The position numbers and the translations under genes were made by a program. From Ptiloglossa arizonensis (lineage: Eukaryota; Arthropoda; Insecta; Hymenoptera; Colletidae), in contig NW_027478597.1 in NCBI RefSeq assembly GCF_051014685.1, forward strand, positions 821,501-885,500: a stretch of DNA of 64,000 nt. The letters are read 5' to 3'. The notes under the pieces were generated by a model, which was not told the DNA's origin, ran no database searches, and worked only from the letters and a program-made list of their open reading frames with translations. Positions within the stretch are counted from its first letter, which is position 1, and each line of letters opens with the position of its first letter. This document shows positions 27,113 through 38,307 of the stretch, in pieces.

Positions 27113-30100
27113 TTCTCAAGCGTTTCTTACCTCCAAACTGCCATATCTCGCGAACGGATTGACCAATCCGCAAAATTTCTGTTGCATCTGAAAGTAGAAA
27201 CTCGCCCGATTACAACGGTATGCGTACTTTTCCCCTAGGCCGTCCTAGCTATTCGTTTCGAGCATCAGAACTGCGAAAATTTTGAGTTTCTCAAGCGTTT
27301 CTTACCTCCAAACTGCCATATCTCGCGAACGGATTGACCAATCCGCAAAATTTCTGTTGCATCTGAAGGTCGAAACTCGCCCGATTGCAACAGTATGCGT
27401 ACTTTTCCCCTAGGCCGTTCTAGTTATTCATTTCGAGCATCAGAACTGCGAAAATTTTGAGTTTCTCAAGCGTTTCTTACCTCCAAACTGCCATATCTCG
27501 CGAACGGATTGACCAATCCGCAAAATTTCTGTTGCATCTGAAAGTAGAAACTCGCCCGAATACAACGGTATGCGTACTTTTCCCCTAGGCCGTTCTAGTT
27601 ATTCGTTTCGAGCATCAGAACTGCGAAAATTTTGAGTTTCTCAAGCGTTTCTTACATCCAAACTGCCATATCTCGCGAACGGTTTGACCAATCCGCAAAA
27701 TTTCTGTTGCATCTGAAAGTAGAAACTCGCCCGATTACAACGGTATGCGTACCTTTCCCCTAGCCCGTTCTAGTTATTCGTTTCGAGCAACAGAACAGCG
27801 AAAATTTTGAGTTTCTCAAGCGTTGCTTACCTCCAAACTGCCATATCTCGCGAACGGATTGACCAATCCGCAAAATTATTGTTGCATCTGAAAGTAGAAA
27901 CTCGCCCAAATACAACGGTATGCGTACTTTTCCCCTTGGCCGTTCTAGTTATTCGTTTCGAGCATCAGAACTGCGAAAATTTTGAGTTTCTCAAGCGTTT
28001 CTTACCTCCAAACTGCCATATCTCGCGAACGGATTGACCAACCCGCAAAATTTCTGTTGCATCTGAAAGTAGAAACTCGCCCGATTACAACTGTATGCGT
28101 ACTTTTCCCCTAGTCCGTTCTAGTTATTCCTTTCGAGCATCAGAACTGTGAAAATTTTGAGTTTCTCAACCGTTTCTTACCTCCGAACTGCCATATCTCG
28201 CGAACGGATTGACCAATCCGCAAAATTTCTGTTGCATCTGAAAGTAGAAACTCGCCCGATTACAACGGTGTGCGTACTTTTCCCCTAGGCCGTTCTTGTT
28301 ATTCGTTTCGAGCATCAGAACCGCGAAAATTTTGAGTTTCTCTAGCGTTTCTTACCTCCAAACTGCCATATCTCGCGAACGGATTGACTAATCCGCAAAA
28401 TTTCTGTTGCATCTGAAAGTAGAAACTCGCCCGATTACAACGGTATGCGTACCTTTCCCCTAGCCCGTTCTAGTTATTCGTTTCGAGCAACAGAACTGCG
28501 AAAATTTTGAGTTTCTCAAGCGTTGCTTACCTCCAAACTGCCATATCTCGCGAACGGATTGTCCAATCCGCAAAATTTCTGTTGCATCTGAAAGTAGAAA
28601 CTCGCCCGATTACCACGGTGTGCGTACTTTTCCCCTAGGCCGTTCTTGTTATTCGTTTCGAGCATCAGAACCGCGAAAATTTTGAGTTTCTCAAGCGTTT
28701 CTTACCTCCAAACTGCCATATCTCGCGAACGGATTGACCAATCCGCAAAATTTCTGTTGCATCTGAAAGTAGAAACTCGCCCGATTACAACGGTATGCGT
28801 ACTTTTCCCCTAGGCCGTCCTAGCTATTCGTTTCGAGCATCAGAACTGCGAAAATTTTGAGTTTCTCAAGCGTTTCTTACTTCCAAACTGCCATATCTCG
28901 CGAACGGATTGACCAATCCGCAAAATTTCTGTTGCATCTGAAGGTCGAAACTCGCCCGATTGCAACAGTATGCGTACTTTTCCCCTAGGCCGTTCTAGTT
29001 ATTCATTTCGAGCATCAGAACTGCGAAAATTTTGAGTTTCTCAAGCGTTTCTTACATCCAAACTGCCATATCTCGCGGACGGATTGACCAATCTGCAAAA
29101 TTTCTGTTGCATCTGAAAGTAGAAACTCGCCCGAATACAACGGTATGCGTACTTTTCCCCTAGGCCGTTCTAGTTATTCGTTTCGAGCATCAGAACTGCG
29201 AAAATTTTGAGTTTCTCAAGCGTTTCTTACATCCAAACTGCCATATCTCGCGAACGGTTTGACCAATCCGCAAAATTTCTGTTGCATCTGAAAGTAGAAA
29301 CTCGCCCGATTACAACTGTATGCGTACTTTTCCCCTAGCCCGTTCTAGTTATTCATTTCGAGCAACAGAACTGCGAAAATTTTGAGTTTCTCAAGCGTTG
29401 CTTACCTCCAAACTGCCATATGTCGCGAACGGATTGACCAATCCGCAAAATTATTGTTGCATCTGAAAGTAGAAACTCGCCCGATTACAACGGCATGCGT
29501 ACTTTTCCCCTAGGCCGTTCTAGTTATTCGTTTCGAGCATCAGAACTGCGAAAATTTTGAGTTTCTCAAGCGTTTCTTACCTACAAACTGCCATATTTCG
29601 CGAACGGATTTACCAATCCGCAAAATTTCTGTTGCATCTGAAAGTAGAAACTCGCCCGATTACAACGGTATGCGTACTTTTCCCCTAGACCGTTCTAGTT
29701 ATTCGTTTCGAGCATCAGAACTGCGAAAATTTTGAGTTTCTCAAGCGTTCCTTATCTCCAAACTGCCATATCTCGCGAACGGATTGACCAATCCGCAAAA
29801 TTTCTGTTGCATCTGAGACTAGAAACTCGCCCGATTACAACGGTATGCGTACTTTTCCCCTAGGCCGTTCTAGTTATGCTTGTCGAGCATCAGAACTGCG
29901 AAAATTTGAGTTTCTCAAGCGTTTCTTACCACCAAACTGCCATATCTCGCGAACGGATTGACCAATCCGCAAAATTACTGTTGCATCTGAAAGTAGAAAC
30001 TCGCCCGATTACAACGGTATGCGTACTTTTCCCCTAGGCCGTTCTAGTTATTCGTTTCGAGCATCAGAACTGCGAAAATTTTGAGTTTCTCAAGCGCTTC

Positions 30101-33100
30101 TTACTTCCAAACTGCCATATCTCGCGAACGGATTAACCAATACGCATAATTTCTGTTGCATCTGAAGGTAGAAACTCGCCCGATTACAACGGTATGCGTA
30201 CTTTTCCCCTAGGCCGTTCTAGTTATTCTTTTCGAGCATCAGAACTGCGAAAATTTTGAGTTTCTCAAGCGTTTCTTACCTCCAAACTGCCATATCTCGC
30301 GAACGGATTGACCAATCCGCAAAATTTCTGTTGCATCTGAAAGTTGAAACTCGCCCGATTACAACTGTATGCGTACTTTTCCCCTAGTCCGTTCTAGTTA
30401 TTCGTTTCGAGCATCAGAACTGTGAAAATTTTGAGTTTCTCAACCGTTTCTTACCTCCGAACTGCCATATCTCGCGAACGGATTGACCAATCCGCAAAAT
30501 TTCTGTTGCATCTGAAAGTAGAAACTCGCCCGATTACAACGGTGTGCGTACTTTTCCCCTAGGCCGTTCTTGTTATTCGTTTCGAGCATCAGAACCGCGA
30601 AAATTTTGAGTTTCTCAAGCGTTTCTTACCTCCAAAAACTGCCATATCTCGCGAACGGATTGACCAATCCGCAAAATTTCTGTTGCATCTGAAAGTAGAA
30701 ACTCGCCCGATTACAACGGTATGCGTACCTTTCCCCTAGCCCGTTCTAGTTATTCGTTTCGAGCAACAGAACTGCGAAAATTTGGAGTTTCTCAAGCGTT
30801 GCTTACCTCCAAACTGCCATATCTCGCGAACGGATTGACCAATCCGCAAAATTTCTGTTGCATCTGAAAGTAGAAACTCGCCCGATTACAACGGTGTGCG
30901 TACTTTTCCCCTAGGCCGTTCTTGTTATTCGTTTCGAGCATCAGAACCGCGAAAATTTTGAGTTTCTCAAGCGTTTCTTACCTCCAAACTGCCATATCTC
31001 GCGAACGGATTGACCAATCCGCAAAATTTCTGTTGCATCTGAAAGTAGAAACTCGCCCGATTACAACGGTATGCGTACTTTTCCCCTAGGCCGTTCTAGC
31101 TATTCGTTTCGAGCATCAGAACTGCGAAAATTTTGAGTTTCTCAAGCGTTTCTTACTTCCAAACTGCCATATCTCGCGAACGGATTGACCAATCCGCAAA
31201 ATTTCTGTTGCATCTGAAGGTCGAAACTCGCCCGATTACAACAGTATGCGTACTTTTCCCCTAGGCCGTTCTAGTTATTCGTTTCGAGCATCAGAACTGC
31301 GAAAATTTTGAGTTTCTCAAGCGTTTCTTACCTCCAAACTGCCATATCTCGCGAACGGATTGGCCAATCCGCAAAATTTCTGTTGCATCTGAAAGTAGAA
31401 ACTCGCCCGATTACAACGGTATGCGTACTTTTCCCCTAGGCCGTTCTAGTTATTCGTTTCGAGCATCAGAACTGCGAAAATTTTGAGTTTCTCAAGCGTT
31501 TCTCACATACAAACTGCCACATCTCGCGAACTGATTGTCCAATCCGCAAAATTTCTGATGCATCTGAAAATAGAAACTCGCCCGATTACAACGGTATGCG
31601 TACTTTTCCCCTAGACCGTTCTAGTTATGCTTGTCGAGCATCAGAACTGCGAAAATTTTGAGTTTCTCAAGCGTTTCTTACATCCAAACTGTCATATCTC
31701 GCGAACGGATTGACCAATCCGCAAAATTTCTGTTGCATCTGAAAGTAGAAACTCGCCCGAATACAACGGTATGCGTACTTTTCCCCTAGGCCGTTCTAGT
31801 TATTCGTTTCGAGCATCAGAACTGCGAAAATTTTGAGTTTCTCAAGCGTTTCTTACATCCAAACTGCCATATCTCGCGAACGGTTTGACCAATCCGCAAA
31901 ATTTCTGTTGCATCTGAAAGTAGAAACTCGCCCGATTACAACTGTATGCGTACTTTTCCCCTAGCCCGTTCTAGTTATTCATTTCGAGCAACAGAACTGC
32001 GAAAATTTTGAGTTTCTCAAGCGTTGCTTACCTCCAAACTGCCATATGTCGCGAACGGATTGACCAATCCGCAAAATTATTGTTGCATCTGAAAGTAGAA
32101 ACTCGCCCGATTACAACGGCATGCGTACTTTTCCCCTAGGCCGTTCTAGTTATTCGTTTCGAGCATCAGAACTGCGAAAATTTTGAGTTTCTCAAGCGTT
32201 TCTTACCTACAAACTGCCATATTTCGCGAACGGATTGACCAATCCGCAAAATTTCTGTTGCATCTGAAAGTAGAAACTCGCCCGATTACAACGGTATGCG
32301 TACTTTTCCCCTAGACCGTTCTAGTTATTCGTTTCGAGCATCAGAACTGCGAAAATTTTGAGTTTCTCAAGCGTTCCTTACCTCCAAACTGCCATATCTC
32401 GCGAACGGATTGACCAATCCGCAAAATTTCTGTTGCGTCTGAAAGTAGAAACTCGCCCGATTACAACGGTATGCGTACTTTTCCCCTAGGCCGTTCTAGT
32501 TATGCTTGTCGAGCATCAGAACTGCGAAAATTTTGAGTTTCTCAAGCGTTTCTTACCACCAAACTGCCATATCTCGCGAACGGATTGACCAATCCGCAAA
32601 ATTTCTGTTGCATCTGAAAGTAGAAACTCGCCCGATTACAACGGTATGCGTACTTTTCCCCTAGGCCGTTCTAGTTATTCGTTTCGAGCATCAGAACTGC
32701 GAAAATTTTGAGTTTCTCAAGCGTTTCTTACCTCCAAACTGCCATATCTCGCGATCGGATTGACCAATCCGCAAAATTTCTGTTGCATCTGAAAGTAGAA
32801 ACTCGCCCGATTACAACGGTATGCGTACTTTTCCCCTAGGCCGTTCTAGTTATTCGTTTCGAGCATCAGAACTGCAAAATTTTGAGTTTCTCAAGCGTTT
32901 CTTACCTCCAAACTGCCATATCTCGCGAACGGATTGACCAATCCGCAAAATTACTGTTGCATCTGAAAGTAGAAACTCGCCCGATTACAACGGTATGCGT
33001 ACTTTTCCCCTAGGCCGTTCTAGTTATTCGTTTCGAGCATCAGAACTGCGAAAATTTGAATTTCTCAAGCGTATCTTACCTACAAACTGCCATATCGCGC

Positions 33101-33236
33101 GAATGGATTGACCAATCCGCAAAATTTCTGTTGCATCTGAAAGTAGAAACTCGCCCGATTACAACGGTATGCGTACTTTTCCCCTAGGCCGCCCTAGTTA
33201 TGCTTGTCGAGCATCAGAACTGCGAAAATTTTGAGT
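27113..33236 (+). repeat. Domain 2: mixed monomer library with 9- and 15-unit spacings
   Basis: This part reuses the eight-monomer run of the super-repeat (27813-28863) and adds types with 'cttacatcc', 'attcatttcg', 'cgttcctta', 'accaccaaac' and 'atttcgcg'. The mark 'gaaggtcgaaa' recurs at 27366, 28941 and 31217. The first step is 1575 bp (9 units) and the second 2276 bp (13 units plus one base). Monomers 29038-31663 recur from 31664 at 2626 bp (15 units plus one base). Small indels are commoner here than in domain 3: 'aaaatttgag' near 29901 and 'ctccaaaaactg' near 30633. Confidence 0.85.
29038..31663 (+). repeat. 15-monomer HOR unit (2626 bp)
   Basis: The unit begins with two 'cttacatcc' monomers, then one with 'catatgtcgc/attattg/acggcatgcg' (29388), one with 'cctacaaac/atttcgcg' (29563), one with 'cgttcctta' (29738) and one with 'accaccaaac' (29912). 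The same six types reappear in order from 31664 to 32713. The middle of the unit contains a copy of part of the super-repeat run (30437-31313). The second copy is incomplete and fades into other types after about 32.9 kb. Confidence 0.8.
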
Positions 33237-34285
33237 TTCTCAAGCGTTTCTTACCTCCAAACTGCCATATCTCGCGAACGGATTGACCAATCCGCAAAAT
33301 TTCTGTTGCATCTGAAAGTAGAAACTCGCCCGATTACGACGGTATGCGTACTTTTCCCCTAGGCCGTTCTAGTTATTCGTTTCGAGCATCAGAACTGCGA
33401 AAATTTTGAGTTTCTCAAGCGCTTCTTACTTCCAAACTGCCATATCTCGCGAACGGATTGACCAATACGCAAAATTTCTGTTGCATCTGAAGGTAGAAAC
33501 ACGCCCGATTACAACGGTATGCGTACTTTTCCCCTAGGCCGTTATAGTTATTCGTTTCGAGCATCAGAACTGCGAAAATTTTGAGTTTCTCAAGCGTTTC
33601 GTACCTCCAAACTGCCATATCTCGCGAACGGTTTGACCAATCCGCAAAATTTCTGTTGCATCTGAAGGTAGAAACTCGCCCGATTACAACGGTATGCGTA
33701 CTTTTCCCTAGGCCGTTCTAGTTATTCGTTTCGAGCATCAGAACTGCGAAAATTTTGAGTTTCTCAAGCGTTTCTTACTTCCAAACTGCCATATCTCGCG
33801 TACGGATTGACAAATCCGCAAAATTTCTGTTGCATCTGAAGGTAGAAACTCGTCCGATTACAACGGTATGCGTACTTTTCCCCTAGGCCGTTCTAGTTAT
33901 TCGTTTCGAGCATCAGAACTGCGAAAATTTTGAGTTTCTCAAGCGTTTCTTACCTACAAACTGCCACATCTCGCGAACGGATTGACCAATCCGCAAAAAT
34001 TCTGATGCATCTGAAAGTAGAAACTCGCCCGATTACAACGGTATGCGTACTTTTCCCCTAGGCCGTTCTAGTTATTCGTTTCGAGCATCAGAACTGCGAA
34101 AATTTTGAGTTTCTCAAGCGCTTCTTACTTCCAAACTGCCATATCTCGCGAACGGATTGACCAATACGCAAAATTTCTGTTGCATCTGAAAGTAGAAACT
34201 CGCCCGATTACAACACTATGAGTACTTTTCACCTAGGCCGTTCTAGTTACTCGTTTCGAGCATCAGAACTGCGAAAATTTTGAGT
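33237..34285 (+). repeat. Island of domain 1 type monomers
   Basis: Monomers at 33237, 33412, 33587, 33761, 33936 and 34111 carry domain 1 marks in order: 'gattacgacgg', 'caagcgcttc/caatacgc', 'tttcgtacc/ggtttgacc', 'gcgtacgg/gacaaatcc', 'cctacaaac/cacatc/ctgatgc', then 'caagcgcttc' again. The last of these changes midway to 'acaacactatgag' and 'ttactcg', the marks of domain 3. It is therefore a hybrid at the domain 3 border. The monomer at 33587 is 174 bp. Confidence 0.8.
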
Positions 34286-35025
34286 TTCTCAAGCGTTTCT
34301 TACTTCCAAACTGCCATATCTCGCGAACGGATTGACCAATCCGCAAAATTTCTGTTGCATCTGAAGGTTGAAACTCGCCCGAATACAACGGTATGCGTAC
34401 TTTTCCCTAGGCCGTTCTAGTTATTCGTTTCGAGCATCAGAACTGCGAAAATTTTGAATTTCTCAAGCGTATCTTACCTCCAAACTGCCATATCTCGCGA
34501 ATGGATTGACCAATCCGCAAAATTTCTGTTGCATCTGAAAGTAGAGACTCGCCCGATTACAACGGTATGCGTACTTTTCCCCTAGGCCGTTCTAGTTATG
34601 CTTGTCGAGCATCAGAACTGCGAAAATTTTGAGTTTCTCAAGCGTTTCTTACCTCCAAACTGCCATATCTCGCGAACGGATTGACCAATCCGCAAAATTT
34701 CTATTGCATCTGAAAGTAGAAACTCGCCCGATTACAACTGTATGCGTACTTTTCCCCTAGGCCGTTCTAGTTATTCGTGTCGAGCAACAGAACTGCGAAA
34801 ATTTGAGTTTCTCAAGCGTTGCTTACTTCCAAACTGCCATATCTCGCGAACGGATTGACCAATCCGCAAAATTTCTGTTGCATCTGAAAGTAGAAGCTCG
34901 CCCGATTACAACGGTATACGTACTTTTCCCCTAGGCCGTTCTAGTTATTCGTTTCGAGCATCAGAACTGCGAAAGTTTTGAGTTTCTCAAGCGTTTCTTA
35001 CCTCCAAACTGCCATATCTCGCGAA

Positions 35026-35041
35026 CGGATTGACCAATCCG
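35026..35041. other. 16-bp dyad symmetry inside the monomer (type copy)
   Basis: In the type monomer the bases cggattg and caatccg form a perfect 7-bp inverted repeat around a 2-base centre, 'ac'. The element recurs at monomer positions 43-58 across most of the array. Some subtypes break one pair: 'cggtttg' (for example the monomer at 875), 'cggaatg' (many domain 3 monomers) and 'gacaaatccg' (monomers at 176 and 1050). The domain 3 variant 'gattgcccaatcc' changes only the centre and keeps the stem. It could bind a dimeric protein or extrude as a small hairpin; neither is shown by the sequence. Confidence 0.75.
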
Positions 35042-35074
35042 CAAAATTTCTGTTGCATCTGAAAGTAGAAACTC

Positions 35075-35091
35075 GCCCGATTACAACGGTA
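35075..35091 (-). other. Degenerate CENP-B-box-like sequence (type copy)
   Basis: Read on the - strand this 17-mer is T-ACCG-TTGT-A-AT-CGGG-C. The mammalian CENP-B box pattern is N-TTCG-NNNN-A-NN-CGGG-N. Seven of the nine fixed bases match in register; the two mismatches are the TT of TTCG, here AC. No monomer variant I read restores both bases, and domain 3 variants such as 'caacactatg' and 'caactgtatg' move further away. The resemblance may be chance, and CENP-B binding cannot be claimed. Confidence 0.35.
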
Positions 35092-35858
35092 TGCGTACTT
35101 TTCCCCTAGGCCGTTCTAGTTATTCGTTTCGAGCATCAGAACTGCGAAAGTTTTGAGTTTCTCAAGCGTTTCTTACCTCCAAACTGCCATATCTCGCGAA
35201 CGGATTGACCAATCCGCAAAATTTCTGTTGCATCTGAAAGTAGAAACTCGCCCGATTACAACGCTATGCGTACTTTTCCCCTAGGCCGTTCTAGTTATTC
35301 GTGTCGAGCAACAGAACTGCGAAAATTTTGAGTTTCTCAAGCGTTGCTTACTTCCAAACTGCCATATCTCGCGAACGGATTGACCAATCCGTAAAATTTC
35401 TGTTGCATCTGAAAGTAGAAGCTCGCCCGATTACAACGGTATACGTACTTTTCCCTTAGGCAGTTCTAGTTATTCGTTTCGAGCATCAGAACTGCGAAAG
35501 TTTTGAGTTTCTCAAGCGTTTCTTACTTCCAAACTGCCATATCTCGCGAACGGATTGACCAATCCGCAAAATTTCTGTTGCATCTGAAGGTTGAAATTCG
35601 CCCGATTACAACGGTATGCGTACTTTTCCCCTAGACCGTTCTAGTTATGCTTGTCGAGCATCTGAACTGCGAAAATTTTGAGTTTCTCAAGCGTTTCTTA
35701 CCTCCAAACTGCCATATCTCGCGAACGGATTGACCAATCCGCAAAATTTCTGTTGCATCTGAAAGTAGAAACTCGCCCGATTACAACTGTATGCGTACTT
35801 TTCCCCTAGTCCGTTCTTGTTATTCGTTTCGAGCATCAGAACTGCGAAAATTTTGAGT

Positions 35859-37957
35859 TTCTCAAGCGTTTCTTACCTCCAAACTGCCATATCTCGCGAA
35901 CGGAATGACCAATCCGCAAAATTTCTGTTGCATCTGAAAGTAGAAACTCGCCCGATTACAACGGTATGAGTACTTTTCCCCTAGGCCGTTCTAGTTATTC
36001 GTTTCGAGCATCAGAACTGCGAAAATGTTGAGTTTCTCAAGCGTTTCTTACCTCCAAACTGCCATATCTCGCGAACGGATTGACCAATCCGCAAAATTTC
36101 TGTTGCATCTGAAAGTAGAAACTCGCCCGATTACAACGGCATGCGTACTTTTCCCTAGACCGTTCTAGTTATGCTTGTCGAGCATCAGAACTGCGAAAAT
36201 TTTGAGTTTCTCAAGCGTTTCTTACCTCCAAACTGCCATATCTCGCGAACGGATTGACCAATCCGCAAAATTTCTGTTGCATCTGAAGGTAGAAACTCGC
36301 CCGAATACAACGGTATGCGTACTTTTCCCCTAGGCCGTTCTAGTTATTCGTTTCGAGCATCAGTACTGCGAAAATGTTGAGTTTCTCAAGCGTTTCTTAC
36401 CTCCAAACTGCCATATCTCGCGAACGGATTGACCAATCCGCAAAATTTCTGTTGCATCTGAAAGTAGAAACTCGCCCGATTACAACGGCATGCGTACTTT
36501 TCCCCTAGACCGTTCTAGTTATGCTTGTCGAGCATCAGAACTGCGAAAATTTTGAGTTTCTCAAGCGTTTCTTACCTCCAAACTGCCATATCTCGCGAAC
36601 GGATTGACGAATCCGCAAAATTTCTGTTGCATCTGAAGGTAGAAACTCGCCCGAATACAACGGTATGCGTACTTTTCCCCTAGGCCGTTCTAGTTATTCG
36701 TTTCGAGCATCAGAACTGCGAAAATTTTGAATTTCTCAAGCGTATCTTACCTCCAAACTGCCATATCTCGCGAATGAATTGACCAATCCGCAAAATTTCT
36801 GTTGCATCTGAAGGTAGAAACTCGCCCGATTACAACGGTATGCGTACTTTTCCCCTAGGCCGTTCTGCTTATTCGTTTCGAGCATCAGAACTGCGAAAAT
36901 ATTGAGTTTCTCAAGCGTTTCTTACCTCCAAACTGCCATATCTCGCGAACGGAATGACCAATCCGCAAAATTTCTGTTGCATCTGAAAGTAGAAACTCGC
37001 CCGATTACAACGGTATGCGTACTTTTCCCCTAGGCCGTTCTAGTTATTCGTTTCGAGCATCAGAACTGCGAAAATGTTGAGTTTCTCAAGCGTTTCTTAC
37101 CTCCAAACTGCCATATCTCGCGAACGGATTGACCAATCCGCAAAATTTCTGTTGCATCTGAAAGTAGAAACTCGCCCGATTACAACGGCATGCGTACTTT
37201 TCCCCTAGGCCGTTCTAGTTATGCTTGTCGAGCATCAGAACTGCGAAAATTTTGAGTTTCTCAAGCGTTTCTTACCTCCAAACTGCCATATCTCGCGAAC
37301 GGATTGACCAATCCGCAAAATTTCTGTTGCATCTGAAGGTAGAAACTCGCCCGAATACAACGGTATGCGTACTTTTCCCCTAGGCCGTTCTAGTTATTCG
37401 TTTCGAGCATCAGTACTGCGAAAATGTTGAGTTTCTCAAGCGTTTCTTACCTCCAAACTGCCATATCTCGCGAACGGATTGACCAATCCGCAAAATTTCT
37501 GTTGCATCTGAAAGTAGAAACTCGCCCGATTACAACGGCATGCGTACTTTTCCCCTAGACCGTTCTAGTTATGCTTGTCGAGCATCAGAACTGCGAAAAT
37601 TTTGAGTTTCTCAAGCGTTTCTTACCTCCAAACTGCCATATCTCGCGAACGGATTGACGAATCCGCAAAATTTCTGTTGCATCTGAAGGTAGAAACTCGC
37701 CCGAATACAACGGTATGCGTACTTTTCCCCTAGGCCGTTCTAGTTATTCGTTTCGAGCATCAGAACTGCGAAAATTTTGAATTTCTCAAGCGTATCTTAC
37801 CTCCAAACTGCCATATCTCGCGAATGAATTGACCAATCCGCAAAATTTCTGTTGCATCTGAAGGTAGAAACTCGCCCGATTACAACGGTATGCGTACTTT
37901 TCCCCTAGGCCGTTCTGCTTATTCGTTTCGAGCATCAGAACTGCGAAAATATTGAGT
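35859..37957 (+). repeat. Tandem duplication of six monomers (1049 + 1050 bp)
   Basis: The block 35859-36907 is repeated at 36908-37957. Shared rare variants at 1050-bp spacing are 'cagtactgcg' (36361 and 37411), 'attgacgaatcc' and 'gttctgcttattcg' followed by 'aaaatattgag'. Differences I noticed are 'tatgagtac' versus 'tatgcgtac', a one-base shortening 'ttttccctag' in the first copy only, and 'ctagaccg' versus 'ctaggccg' in the second monomer. Confidence 0.92.
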
Positions 37958-38307
37958 TTCTCAAGCGTTTCTTACCTCCAAACTGCCATATCTCGCGAAC
38001 GGAATGACCAATCCGCAAAATTTCTGTTGCATCTGAAAGTAGAAACTCGCCCGATTACAACACTATGAGTACTTTTCCCCTAGGCCGTTCTAGTTACTCG
38101 TTTCGAGCATCAGAACTGCGAAAATTTTGAGTTTCTCAAGCGTTTCTTACTTCCAAACTGCCATATCTCGCGAACGGATTGCCCAATCCGCAAAATTTCT
38201 GTTGCATCTGAAGGTTGAAACTCGCCCGATTACAACGGTATGCGTACTTTTCCCCTAGACCGTTCTAGTTATGCTTGTCGAGCATCTGAACTGCGAAAAT
38301 TTTGAGT

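Larger units (their letters stand above)
34984..35158 (+). repeat. Representative near-consensus satellite monomer
   Basis: This monomer differs from my by-eye consensus at one base ('gaaagtttt' for 'gaaaatttt'), so it serves as a type copy. Consensus composition is 45 C, 32 G and 98 A+T, about 44% G+C, with more C than G on this strand. Short landmarks in the unit are TCGCGA at monomer positions 36-41, the dyad at 43-58, a CENP-B-box-like stretch at 92-108 (- strand), CCTAGG at 122-127 and an AAAATTTT palindrome at 164-171. Positions 12-20, 45-53, 104-108, 126-127 and 134-146 carry most of the diagnostic variation. Positions around 24-31 and 109-121 are nearly constant. The unit has no start codon with a long frame, no tRNA-like box structure and no poly-A end. 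Confidence 0.95.

Noticed and set aside
33415..33618. Minus-strand open reading frame of 67 codons
   Set aside because: It spans just over one monomer of the island at 33.4 kb and exists through a few monomer variants. It has no recognisable domain and is part of the repeat.
35105..35110. Palindromic CCTAGG, TCGCGA and GCATGC sites as regulatory operators
   Set aside because: They are six-base palindromes expected by chance and lost in many monomers ('ctagaccg', 'ccataggc'). They are useful only as landmarks.
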